DNA of 13,572 bases from Mobilitalea sp. (GCA_029974875.1 JARKQP010000521.1:1-13572); one strand, 5' to 3'; numbered from the stretch's first letter, positions 4,994 to 12,606 are shown. The notes: generated by a model not told the origin, from the sequence alone. Translations and numbers: made by a program.

Positions 4994-7468
4994 TTACATC
5001 AAGGTTGAAAAGACATTCAAAATCCGTTGGTATGCTTTGATATGGAAGGGTCTGTTCTTCCATTCCTCATAGGTCACCTCATGGCATTGCTCCATTGTCC
5101 GGTCCAGATCCTCACGGATGGTCTGGATCGTATCCCTGTCGCAGATCCATACGCCGCATTCATAGTGCAGATAGAAGCTGCGGTAATCCATATTGATGGT
5201 TCCTACAATACCGCTGTCCTCTGTGATAATCGTCTTTGCATGGATAAACCCGGGCGAATATTCATAAATCTTTACCCCGGCCTCCAGCAGTTTTCCGTAA
5301 TTATAATTCGTAAGAATCTTAACATTCTTTTTATCCGGGATAAAGGGCGTGATAATCCGGACATCAATTCCACTGACAGCCGCCGTTATCAACGCATCCC
5401 GCATGTCTTCTTCAATTATAAGGTAAGGTGTTGTAATGTACAATACCTTCTTGGCATAATATATCATCTGTTTATAGATGTTTTCCACTGGATTTCTCGG
5501 ATTATTGGCGGGTCCGTCGGAAATCACCTGGCAATATACCTCATTTTCCTCAAACTGTCTGGTGGGGCGGAAAGGATTATAGTCCATGGGAGTTCCTGAG
5601 CCTGAGACCTCCCACATCTGTAAAAAGGTCACCGTCAGGCCCCATACCGCATCCCCTTCCACGCGGATGGCATTATCCTTCCAGACCCCGAACCGCTGGA
5701 CCAGGTTCACATACTCATCAGCCAGATTCATGCCTCCCGTAAACCCAACATTTCCATCCACAACAATAATCTTTTGATGGGACCGGAAATTTAAGTAGAG
5801 CTTATCCGTATACCGGTGGATCGGATTAAATACACGGACCTCCATCCCTTCATTCTCAAGGCTTCTCCTAAAGCTGCTGGGCGTACGCAGCATTCCGCCA
5901 AAATCATCGTAGAGGAACATGACCCGGACGCCCTCCTCTAATTTCCCCTTAAGCAGCCTGTGCATCCTGTCCCACAAAGCCCCTTCCGCAACAATAAAGA
6001 AATTAAGGAGGATAAACTTCTCAGCCTGTCCAATCTCCTGGAAGATCCCCTCAAAGACGTCCTCACCCATGGGATAGTAATCCACCTTATTGTTCTTAAA
6101 TAATGGGAAGGAATTGTATTCCAGATATTTCGTCATCCGGCTCTTGGTAGGATACCTCTCTGCAAATTGTCTGGTTACCTCCGGTTTATATTCCAGGAAC
6201 CCGGCACCCCGCTGGAGCTTGACCTGTATTCCGTGGTCGATCCTGCTCCTTCTCCCTTTTCCCCAAAGCATGAACATGATATGGCCTGTGATTGGCAAGG
6301 CCGTAATAATACAAATCCAGCCGATCTTATAGGAGGTATTGCGGTTATCATTGATTAACCCGACAATAACAATGATACTCAGTACCTGGATCGCCGAATA
6401 AATGTAGATCGTATAGCCTCTGAGGAGGAAGGACAGATAGATAATAAGCCCCATTTGGGCAAGCACCAGGATTCCTACCAGCACCGCCTTAAGAACCCCG
6501 CTTAAATTACCCTTAATGGTTCCCTTTACCTCTTCCTTGAACTCCTTTCCTATCTCGCGGACAGTTTTCTTATTTATTTTTTCACGTAAATCGTGCAATG
6601 CATTTTCCCTAAGCTTGCCCACCTTCATGGATGGAAAGGCCTTTAATAAACGGATGTGGTTCTTCAGGGCCTTGATATTTTGATAGCGTCCGAAGAATTC
6701 CTTTAATTTCGCTTCTATTTCCGGCTTTAGCTCCTTCAGCTCAGTTCTGCCGTTTGTTACAATGCTTTTCTGGTTGCTTACCCATTCATCAATAGAGCTT
6801 CTGGCCTCCGTAAACAGACCCAGCAGCCGTAAATCATCAAATCTGGCCTTCCAGCCCTCTCCTGTAGCAAATACCTTCTTAGTTCCAAAGTACTCCAGCA
6901 TATCGCCCCGCAGGCCGTTAAGCTTAGTAAGGATCTGTTCAAATTTTACGGTTGATATTACTGTTGTCGTAAAATCTGCCAGGAGTAAGGGAATCAGGAT
7001 ATAGCCAAGGATTTCCCCTGTCCTTCTTGGTATGAAGCCAATAATGGCATTGATCCCCGGCTGGAAAATACGTATCATCAAAACAGAAAGCACACCCCAG
7101 AACAGGGATACAAGCAGGCTGATCCTGCCATTGATATTAAAGGGGTGTGTACTATAATCCCACCATCTGGTATGGAAAATCAGCTCCATGGCCAGTGAGG
7201 TAAGAAATTCCAGGGCAGTCGCCAGCAGCATTCCGGCAAAAAACACGATCCATAAATTACTTCTTTCCTCCCAAAGCACAACATATACCGCCAATGCACC
7301 GCATCCATAGATCGGAATGACGGGACCTATTAAAAAGCCTCGGTTCACCAGGGTTCTCTTTTGAATTGAAACCAGGGTACTTTCATAAACCCAACCGAAA
7401 ACGCTATACAAAAAGAATATGTAAAACAGATAGTAGAATTCATCACCTAATAGTTTAATACTCCACAT
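4994..7468 (-). CDS. Fusion protein: CmpB-like (PF06541) membrane domain + cardiolipin synthase
   Basis: A single 824-residue frame joins two proteins usually separate. Residues about 10-175 match the putative ABC-transporter permease CmpB/PF06541 family, with several membrane segments and the motifs FGWVYES, NRGFLIGPVIPIYG, HTRWWDYS and FNINGRISL. Residues about 205-315 are soluble, charged and helical. Residues about 325-402 hold further membrane segments, like the N-terminus of cardiolipin synthase. Residues about 460-824 carry two phospholipase D motifs: H564-x-K566-x4-D571 followed by GGMN, and H743-x-K745 followed by TIITED. Bacterial Cls condenses two phosphatidylglycerols to cardiolipin and glycerol at the membrane. 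In the second motif the residue four after Lys is Glu750, with Asp751 next. The ATG at 7468 follows GGAGGAG at a rather long distance. First gene of the minus-strand run; the function of the CmpB part is unknown. Confidence 0.88.
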   Translation of the reverse strand: MWSIKLLGDEFYYLFYIFFLYSVFGWVYESTLVSIQKRTLVNRGFLIGPVIPIYGCGALAVYVVLWEERSNLWIVFFAGMLLATALEFLTSLAMELIFHTRWWDYSTHPFNINGRISLLVSLFWGVLSVLMIRIFQPGINAIIGFIPRRTGEILGYILIPLLLADFTTTVISTVKFEQILTKLNGLRGDMLEYFGTKKVFATGEGWKARFDDLRLLGLFTEARSSIDEWVSNQKSIVTNGRTELKELKPEIEAKLKEFFGRYQNIKALKNHIRLLKAFPSMKVGKLRENALHDLREKINKKTVREIGKEFKEEVKGTIKGNLSGVLKAVLVGILVLAQMGLIIYLSFLLRGYTIYIYSAIQVLSIIVIVGLINDNRNTSYKIGWICIITALPITGHIMFMLWGKGRRSRIDHGIQVKLQRGAGFLEYKPEVTRQFAERYPTKSRMTKYLEYNSFPLFKNNKVDYYPMGEDVFEGIFQEIGQAEKFILLNFFIVAEGALWDRMHRLLKGKLEEGVRVMFLYDDFGGMLRTPSSFRRSLENEGMEVRVFNPIHRYTDKLYLNFRSHQKIIVVDGNVGFTGGMNLADEYVNLVQRFGVWKDNAIRVEGDAVWGLTVTFLQMWEVSGSGTPMDYNPFRPTRQFEENEVYCQVISDGPANNPRNPVENIYKQMIYYAKKVLYITTPYLIIEEDMRDALITAAVSGIDVRIITPFIPDKKNVKILTNYNYGKLLEAGVKIYEYSPGFIHAKTIITEDSGIVGTINMDYRSFYLHYECGVWICDRDTIQTIREDLDRTMEQCHEVTYEEWKNRPFHIKAYQRILNVFSTLM

Positions 7469-7654
7469 AATGCTATAGCTCCTCCAGATATTGTTCAGAT
7501 GTATTAATAGTTACCGGTGCCTTCCTGCATGCTTTCTGGGGTTGGTAAAACCTTCACAGGTATGGTCAGCCGTACCCTCCCCACATATATCGTATGATAT
7601 CACATCATTTTAGAAAATTCAGTAAGTTTTTTCATTAACTTCATTAAAATTTCA
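7469..7654. other. Divergent intergenic region between the Cls fusion and yprB-like genes
   Basis: This stretch holds the 5' region of the minus-strand Cls fusion gene, with its GGAGGAG ribosome binding site next to the gene, and the sequence upstream of the plus-strand promoter at 7655-7684. Near 7630-7658 TTCATTA occurs three times in direct orientation. I could not find a convincing minus-strand promoter; AT-rich palindromic sequence near 7588-7604 (around TGATATCA) is the likeliest place. Confidence 0.4.
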
Positions 7655-7684
7655 TTAGACAAAGCATAATTTTTATTCTATGAT
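7655..7684 (+). promoter_or_regulatory. Sigma-A-like promoter of the yprB-like gene
   Basis: TTAGAC (7655-7660) and TATGAT (7679-7684) are separated by 18 bases; reading TAGACA as the -35 box gives 17. Transcription would begin near 7691, after the ATG at 7688, which supports the GTG at 7718 as the translation start. Confidence 0.6.
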
Positions 7685-7717
7685 AAAATGAATCAGAGCA
7701 AAGGAGGGGTCATAAGC

Positions 7718-8848
7718 GTGATAATAAGACAATTCACATTACAGCAGGGGCCAGTTTATCCCTTTGAAAGGGACTATGACCCCCACAAAATTTTATATTT
7801 TGACATTGAAACCACCGGCTTCTCCGCCGAATCCACCTATCTTTACTTAATCGGCTGCGCCTATTATAGGGATTCCTTCTTCCATGTCCTCCAGTGGTTT
7901 TCAGAAGACATTAGGGAGGAAGGTGAATTATTGACTGCTTTCTTTGAATTCCTGAAGTCCTATGAGGTCCTGATCCATTATAATGGCACTGGCTTTGATA
8001 TCCCTTACCTGCAGCGAAAATTGAAATTACTGGGATTAGATTACTCTTTTGACCAGGTAACAAGCCTGGATATTTATAAAAGGTTGACGCCCTATAAAAA
8101 GCTGTTCCAATTAAAAAACTTCAAGCTGAAAACCATTGAGAATTTTCTGGGTATCCGCCGCCAGGATATGTTGGATGGAGGCGATTTAATCCAGATATAT
8201 CAAAGCTATCTTGGCAAGAATCATTATGAGGAGCTGTGGAAAAAGCGAAACCCCGGACTTTCCCTGCCAGCCTCCTCCGAGGCCGAACAGCTATTGCACC
8301 TGCTGCTGTTGCATAATTCGGAGGACATCCAGGGTCTGGTCCGCCTGTCCCCCATCCTATATTATGCGGATTTATTCGAAAAGCCGATCCGCATCCAGGA
8401 AGCCTACACCATAGACAAGGAATTTGTCATCCGCTTTGAAATCACCGCCGACCTGCCTGTCCGCGTCAATTATAGCAATGGCTTTGCGCATTTGGATGCT
8501 TTCGGAAAAACCGCTAATTTAAGCATATCTGTTTATGAGGGCGAATTAAAGTATTTTTACAGCAATTATAAGGATTATTATTATCTTCCTGCAGAAGATT
8601 ATGCAATCCATAAAAGTGTAGCCAGCTATGTTGACAAGAATTACCGCAAAAAGGCGTCTCCTTCTAATTGCTATACCAGAAAACAAGGCATCTTTGCTCC
8701 CCAGCATGAGCCTCTGATCACACCCTGCTTCAAGATGAATTACACTGATAAATTATCATTTCTGGAAGTACATACTGATTTTCTCCTCCAGGAAGAAAAT
8801 CTTGAACGGTACGTGGTACATATGCTGCAAAACCTTCTCTCCAGCTAG
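7718..8848 (+). CDS. YprB-type ribonuclease H-like (DEDD exonuclease) protein
   Basis: 376 residues from the GTG at 7718, chosen because AAAGGAGGGG lies about 8 bases upstream and the likely promoter's start point falls after the in-frame ATG at 7688. Residues about 25-220 form a DEDD-type RNase H-fold exonuclease domain of the YprB family (PF13482). Visible motifs are Exo I FDIETTG (D29, E31), Exo II HYNGTGFDIPYLQRK (D94) and Exo III LLHNSEDIQGL (D203). These four acidic residues would bind the catalytic metals, suggesting 3'-5' exonuclease activity on an unknown nucleic acid. Residues about 225-376 resemble no domain I recognise. In Bacillus the YprB gene neighbours the helicase YprA, but none is present here. 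The gene diverges from the Cls fusion and no terminator is evident after it. Confidence 0.85.
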   Translation: MIIRQFTLQQGPVYPFERDYDPHKILYFDIETTGFSAESTYLYLIGCAYYRDSFFHVLQWFSEDIREEGELLTAFFEFLKSYEVLIHYNGTGFDIPYLQRKLKLLGLDYSFDQVTSLDIYKRLTPYKKLFQLKNFKLKTIENFLGIRRQDMLDGGDLIQIYQSYLGKNHYEELWKKRNPGLSLPASSEAEQLLHLLLLHNSEDIQGLVRLSPILYYADLFEKPIRIQEAYTIDKEFVIRFEITADLPVRVNYSNGFAHLDAFGKTANLSISVYEGELKYFYSNYKDYYYLPAEDYAIHKSVASYVDKNYRKKASPSNCYTRKQGIFAPQHEPLITPCFKMNYTDKLSFLEVHTDFLLQEENLERYVVHMLQNLLSS

Positions 8849-8941
8849 TGTACTGATACGTTCATCTTTAGGCTGACCATGCCGTTGCTTATTATGGGCG
8901 TGCCGGTACACTGATCCATTCCCCTGAAACCGCGGCCTAAA

Positions 8942-8985
8942 ATACCCCAAAGCGGGGCTCACCATACCCAAAGCAGGCTCGGATA
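8942..8985. repeat. Two-copy ~22-bp direct repeat downstream of the yprB-like gene
   Basis: ATACCCCAAAGCGGGGCTC (from 8943) is followed by ATACCCAAAGCAGGCTCGG (from 8965), a period of about 22 bases. The first copy also contains the inverted pair CCCC/GGGG. Only two copies are present, so the call is weaker than for the other arrays. The rest of the 8849-9057 gap holds no gene that I can support. Confidence 0.5.
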
Positions 8986-9032
8986 AGTTAATTCCCATGG
9001 GATAATTTGAATGCTAATACTTTATTATGTAA

Positions 9033-9041
9033 CATATAATA
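9033..9041 (+). promoter_or_regulatory. Possible sporulation-type -10 element before the LysM/GH18 gene
   Basis: CATATAATA at 9033-9041 fits the -10 consensus of mother-cell sporulation sigma factors (CATAnnnTA / CATAHAHT). No matching -35 box is found at the usual distance, and TATAAT is also contained twice (9035-9040, 9040-9045), so an ordinary promoter is possible. The suggestion leans on the knowledge that SleL/YaaH homologues are sporulation-controlled. Confidence 0.25.
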
Positions 9042-9057
9042 TAATTAATTAAACAGC

Positions 9058-10374
9058 ATGAGTATTAACATGGACATTTATGTAGTACAACCAGGTGATA
9101 CAATAATCTCCATTGCAAATAAATTCAGTGTTCCCATCTACCAATTAATACAGGATAATGGTTTTGGGAACACCATCCATTTAGCCAATGGCCAGGCTAT
9201 TGTCATCGTCTATCCTACTAATACACATATTGTCAGGGAAGGTGACACCCTGCAGTCGATTGCAGAGGCTTACAATACCACATTGCTTCAATTATTGAGA
9301 AACAATTCCTTTCTTTCCGATAGAGAATATATTTATCCCGGCGAAACCCTGGTTATCAGTTATGACACCCGGGGCAAGCTTGTAACAAACGGCTATGCTT
9401 ATCCCTTTATCAACCAGGGCTCACTCACGAAGGTGCTGCCCTATCTAACCTATCTGTCCATTTTCAATTACAGGATCATGGATGCCGGTGAGATAATCAA
9501 ATACAATGATGACACCCAGATGATAGAAACGGCAATAACCTTTGGCACCATACCGCTCCTGATGATATCCGCCATGTCCCCCCAGGGAGAATCAGATACA
9601 GAAATCGTATATAAATTATTGATCAATGGGGAATTCCAAAGCCGTCTTATCTCAAATATCCTTGAAATCCTCCACTCTACAAATTATCATGGTGTAAATA
9701 TCATGGTCAGTACCATGAATGAGGTAAACCAGGAGCTTTATTTTAACCTGTTAACCTTTATTTCTGACACGCTATCCCAGGAAGGATATCTGATTTTTTA
9801 CACGATCAACCCCAACCTCAGATATGAGGACGGTGAAATCAAGTTCGAACAGATTGACTATTCAAGAATCAGCCCAAAGATTAATGGCTTTACTTTCTTT
9901 CAGTATGCCTGGGGCAAGAAAACGGATCCCCCCTCCCCTGTAAACTCAGCGGCATTAATTAATGCCTTTCTGGAGCATATTGTTACGATGATTCCGCCGG
10001 AATTAGTCTCCGTCGGTGAGCCGCTCATCGGCTATGATTGGGAGCTTCCCTTTGTCCCAAACCGTTCCAGCGTCAACTCTGTCACCATCAATACAGCCAT
10101 TAAAATTGCTTATGATGCTGACGCTTATATAGAATTCGACCCGGTATCCCAGACCCCATTTTTCACCTATCAATTCTCCTTTTCAGCTAAGCCCATTGAA
10201 CATATCGTATGGTTTATTGACCCCAGAAGCATCAATGCCTTAAATGGACTTATTGAAAAATACGGTCTGCAGGGCTCCGGCATCTGGAATATCATGATTT
10301 ACTATCAGCCGCTGTGGACAATCTTAAATTCACAGTACGATCTTGTGAAGCTGATACCTGACAACATCCAGTAG
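9058..10374 (+). CDS. LysM-LysM-GH18-like protein, SleL/YaaH relative with degenerate active site
   Basis: 438 residues. Two LysM peptidoglycan-binding domains occupy about 6-51 (DIYVVQPGDTIISIANKF) and 56-101 (THIVREGDTLQSIAEAY). The remainder, about 108-425, aligns in outline with the GH18 TIM barrel of spore cortex lytic enzymes SleL/YaaH: GYAYPF, HGVNIMVS, FQYAWGKKTDPPSPVNS and GYDWELPF fall in family order. The catalytic DGxDxDxE motif is absent: at residues 211-218 the expected D, D, D and E are His, Asn, Met and Ser. The protein probably binds cortex or wall glycan without cleaving it. No signal peptide is evident, as in SleL-type spore-coat proteins. ATG codons at 9058 and 9070 are both possible; neither has a strong ribosome binding site. 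It converges on rpmF. Confidence 0.85.
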   Translation: MSINMDIYVVQPGDTIISIANKFSVPIYQLIQDNGFGNTIHLANGQAIVIVYPTNTHIVREGDTLQSIAEAYNTTLLQLLRNNSFLSDREYIYPGETLVISYDTRGKLVTNGYAYPFINQGSLTKVLPYLTYLSIFNYRIMDAGEIIKYNDDTQMIETAITFGTIPLLMISAMSPQGESDTEIVYKLLINGEFQSRLISNILEILHSTNYHGVNIMVSTMNEVNQELYFNLLTFISDTLSQEGYLIFYTINPNLRYEDGEIKFEQIDYSRISPKINGFTFFQYAWGKKTDPPSPVNSAALINAFLEHIVTMIPPELVSVGEPLIGYDWELPFVPNRSSVNSVTINTAIKIAYDADAYIEFDPVSQTPFFTYQFSFSAKPIEHIVWFIDPRSINALNGLIEKYGLQGSGIWNIMIYYQPLWTILNSQYDLVKLIPDNIQ

Positions 10375-10383
10375 GTGAATGAC

Positions 10384-10427
10384 AAAAAAAACCTGTAAAC
10401 CATCCATTACTGCGGCTTACAGGTTTT
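10384..10427 (-). terminator. Terminator of the DUF177-rpmF operon, shared with the convergent gene
   Basis: AAAACCTGTAA (10388-10398) and TTACAGGTTTT (10417-10427) form an 11-bp perfect stem with an 18-base loop. On the minus strand the stem runs into eight T residues (ending 10384), a classic Rho-independent terminator just after rpmF. On the plus strand it starts about 14 bases after the LysM/GH18 stop but has only a four-T tail within the stem, so termination there would be weaker. Confidence 0.88.
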
Positions 10428-10433
10428 ATCCGA

Positions 10434-10613
10434 TTATTCAGCTGTGATTATTTCCTTTTTGTTGTACGACCCGCAAGCCTTACACACTCTATGAGGAACC
10501 ATGAGCTCTCCGCACTTACTGCATTTTACTAAGTTAGGAGCAGTCATTTTCCAGTTAGCTCTACGGCTATCTCTTCTTGCTTTAGAATGTTTACCCTTCG
10601 GACAAATAGACAT
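10434..10613 (-). CDS. rpmF: 50S ribosomal protein L32
   Basis: A 59-residue protein starting MSICPKGKHSKARRDSRRAN, the strongly conserved L32 N-terminus. Residues 31-47 contain the zinc-ribbon pairs CSKC and CKAC. The basic tail and length match bacterial L32. The ATG at 10613 lies three bases after the DUF177 stop, and its ribosome binding site AAGGAGGTG is formed by the last codons of that gene (Lys-Glu-Val), so the two genes are very probably translationally coupled. The operon ends here at a terminator; the plsX gene that often follows rpmF in Firmicutes is not present. Confidence 0.96.
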   Translation of the reverse strand: MSICPKGKHSKARRDSRRANWKMTAPNLVKCSKCGELMVPHRVCKACGSYNKKEIITAE

Positions 10614-10616
10614 CTG

Positions 10617-11144
10617 TCACACCTCCTTAAAATTGTTAAAAATATCTCGGATTACTGACATTCTGGGATCATAATGATGCGTATCGCAGTCACAGGTATT
10701 CTCATTTAGATTTATCCCACACTTTTCGCAAAGTCCTTTACAGTCCTCCCTGCATAAAAGCCTTATAGGGAAATCAATTAAGATTTCTTCATAAATCAAT
10801 GTGTCTACATCCAGATTGTATCCAATAATATAATTTGTTTCGTCCAGACCTTCTGTACGCTCCTCCTCAGAAAGCTTGAAATCAACCTCTTTCTGAAATC
10901 TGATCTCCATAGGATGTACTATTTCCTTCAGGCATCTTCCACAGTACAGGGTCAAAGAAATATTCGTTCCACCCTCAATCAATACAACCTTGTCACCAAG
11001 ATTTGTTATGGTGAGCTCCACCGGTTCCTTATGAGCGAATCCATAAGAAGCACCCTGGTATTCAATACTCTCCAACTCAATGGGGGCATCGACCTTTGCT
11101 ACCTTATCCTTCGTAGTCATTATTTCTGACAAAGATATCAGCAT
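10617..11144 (-). CDS. DUF177 / YceD family protein (large-subunit rRNA accumulation)
   Basis: 175 residues, the usual size for the family. Conserved cysteines are visible at C68 and C71 (LYCGRC) and in a C-terminal cluster at C131, C135, C139, C142, C151 and C153 (LLCREDCKGLCEKCG, TCDC). In Gram-positives this cluster is common and may bind zinc. E. coli YceD and plant relatives are needed for 23S rRNA accumulation, which fits the constant pairing with rpmF. The ATG at 11144 is preceded by GGAGAG. A consensus promoter at 11214-11242 drives the pair, leaving a leader of about 60 bases in which CAAGAA and TTCTTG could form a short hairpin. Confidence 0.92.
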   Translation of the reverse strand: MLISLSEIMTTKDKVAKVDAPIELESIEYQGASYGFAHKEPVELTITNLGDKVVLIEGGTNISLTLYCGRCLKEIVHPMEIRFQKEVDFKLSEEERTEGLDETNYIIGYNLDVDTLIYEEILIDFPIRLLCREDCKGLCEKCGINLNENTCDCDTHHYDPRMSVIRDIFNNFKEV

Positions 11145-11213
11145 TGTAATCTCTCCGAATATTCATTGCTTTACAAGAATTCAAAATACAAACTCTTTTT
11201 TTGCGCTTCTTGT

Positions 11214-11242
11214 ATTATACCCAGTGAAATACTATTTGTCAA
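11214..11242 (-). promoter_or_regulatory. Consensus sigma-A promoter of the DUF177-rpmF operon
   Basis: TTGACA (11242-11237) and TATAAT (11219-11214) on the minus strand are perfect consensus boxes with a 17-base spacer. The -10 box is preceded by TGGG. Transcription would start near 11207. It lies just downstream of ackA, so rpmF expression need not depend on read-through. Confidence 0.92.
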
Positions 11243-11283
11243 TCAAAAAATGTTATTTCTTGCTTAACCTTACCTATGCTTAC

Positions 11284-12480
11284 TTATTTAAGCAATTCTA
11301 CAGTTTCCCTTGCAATTGCCAGCTCTTCATTAGTAGGAACGATACAAACCTTCGTCCTTGAGTCAGGAGTAGTCAGCATAAGGAGCTTACTCTTGGTGTC
11401 ATTTAATTCCAGATCAATCTTCACACCCAGGTATCCCAGATATTCGCATACCCACTCCCTTACTCTCCAGTCATTCTCACCAACACCTGCGGTAAATGCG
11501 ATTGCATCCACACCGTTCATTGCTGCTACATAGCCTCCGATGTATTTTGCTACATTATAGCAGAATACTTCAAATGCGATGGTAGCTAATTCATTACCGG
11601 CATCAACTGCATCATTCAAATCACGGAAATCACTGGATACTTCGGACATCCCCTGGAGACCGGATTCCTTATTCAGAAGGCTCATAACCTGGTCAAGGGA
11701 TTTTCCTTCCTTCTTAGCGATGAACTCAATGATGGAAGGATCAATATCACCGCATCTGGTACCCATAACAAGGCCTGCAAGAGGAGTGAAGCCCATGCTG
11801 GTATCGATGGATTTGCCGTTTAATACTGCGGAGATACTGGAGCCATTTCCAAGGTGGCAAACAATGATTTTGGAATTGTTAATATCTAAGCCGCAGAATT
11901 CAGCAGTTTTCTTGGATACAAAGCTATGGCTTGTACCATGGAAGCCGTATTTACGGATCTTATATTTTTTGTAATATTCGTGAGGGATACCATATAAATA
12001 GGCTTTCGGAGGCATTGTCTGATGGAACGCAGTATCAAACACACCAACCTGGGGTTTGCCAGGCATTAACTTCTCACATGCATGGATACCAATTAAGTTT
12101 GCCGGATTATGAAGAGGCGCCAATTCACTGCATTCTTCCAGGGCTTCAACTACTGCTTCATTGATTATAGTTGAGCTAGCAAACTTCTCACCGCCATGTA
12201 CTACCCTGTGCCCGATTGCGCTGATCTCATCCAGGGATTTGATTACGCCATGCTTCTCATCCGTTAAGGCATGGAGCACCATCTGGACTGCAACCTCATG
12301 ATTTTTCATGTCATTCGTTTCAATTACTATCTTGTCCTGACCCTCCGGTGTGTGTTTCAGCTGGCTCAACTCTTGTCCAATACGCTCACAAATACCGACC
12401 GCCAATACTCGTTCCGTATCAGAATCGATCAGCTGATACTTTAAGGAAGAACTGCCACAATTAATAACTAATACTTTCAT
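11284..12480 (-). CDS. ackA: Acetate kinase
   Basis: 398 residues, the normal length. AckA converts acetyl phosphate and ADP to acetate and ATP in the cytoplasm, the energy-yielding step of acetate fermentation. Motifs visible in order: NCGSSSLKY (7-15), GHRVVHGGE (90-98, R92), FDTAFHQTMP (148-157, D149), RKYGFHGTSH (176-185, H181), HLGNGSS (209-215), FTPLAGLVMGTRCGDIDP (231-248, R242), FTAGVGEN (329-336) and VPTNEE (381-386). These correspond to the substrate- and metal-binding residues known from Methanosarcina AckA. GTGAGG lies about 9 bases before the ATG at 12480. It follows pta by 200 bases that hold a 16-bp tandem array. No clear terminator is seen after the stop. Confidence 0.98.
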   Translation of the reverse strand: MKVLVINCGSSSLKYQLIDSDTERVLAVGICERIGQELSQLKHTPEGQDKIVIETNDMKNHEVAVQMVLHALTDEKHGVIKSLDEISAIGHRVVHGGEKFASSTIINEAVVEALEECSELAPLHNPANLIGIHACEKLMPGKPQVGVFDTAFHQTMPPKAYLYGIPHEYYKKYKIRKYGFHGTSHSFVSKKTAEFCGLDINNSKIIVCHLGNGSSISAVLNGKSIDTSMGFTPLAGLVMGTRCGDIDPSIIEFIAKKEGKSLDQVMSLLNKESGLQGMSEVSSDFRDLNDAVDAGNELATIAFEVFCYNVAKYIGGYVAAMNGVDAIAFTAGVGENDWRVREWVCEYLGYLGVKIDLELNDTKSKLLMLTTPDSRTKVCIVPTNEELAIARETVELLK

Positions 12481-12526
12481 TTACACATACCTCACTTTTT
12501 TATTATAAATATGTTTTATATGTTTT

Positions 12527-12606
12527 ACTTCAAATATAGTTTACTATAAATATGCCTAACTATAAATATATCTTACCATAAAAATCCCTTACTATAAACA
12601 TGTTTC
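12527..12606. repeat. 16-bp tandem array, five copies, between pta and ackA
   Basis: Five head-to-tail 16-base units start at 12527, 12543, 12559, 12575 and 12591. On the plus strand the consensus is near ACTATAAATATGYYTT; the units read ACTTCAAATATAGTTT, ACTATAAATATGCCTA, ACTATAAATATATCTT, ACCATAAAAATCCCTT and ACTATAAACATGTTTC. The period is exact with no indels. Related AT-rich sequence continues to about 12501. The array lies in the pta-ackA gap and 5' of ackA, where it could influence an ackA promoter; no clear promoter was assignable. Confidence 0.88.

Noticed and set aside
5027..5599. 190-codon plus-strand frame opposite the Cls fusion gene
   Set aside because: It lies wholly antisense to the strongly supported phospholipase D domain and shows no motif of its own. 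The same holds for plus-strand frames over ruvB, ackA and pta.
7688..7717. ATG at 7688 as the start of the yprB-like gene
   Set aside because: It sits at or before the predicted transcription start, and the strong ribosome binding site lies downstream of it and serves the GTG at 7718.
7561..8881. GGCTGACCAT in inverted orientation on both sides of the yprB-like gene (7562-7571 and 8872-8881)
   Set aside because: Only about 10 bases match, with no target duplication or transposase, so it is probably chance.
8756..8998. 80-codon minus-strand frame over the end of the yprB-like gene
   Set aside because: It overlaps the real gene's 3' end antisense and continues through the two-copy repeat, with no ribosome binding site or family resemblance.
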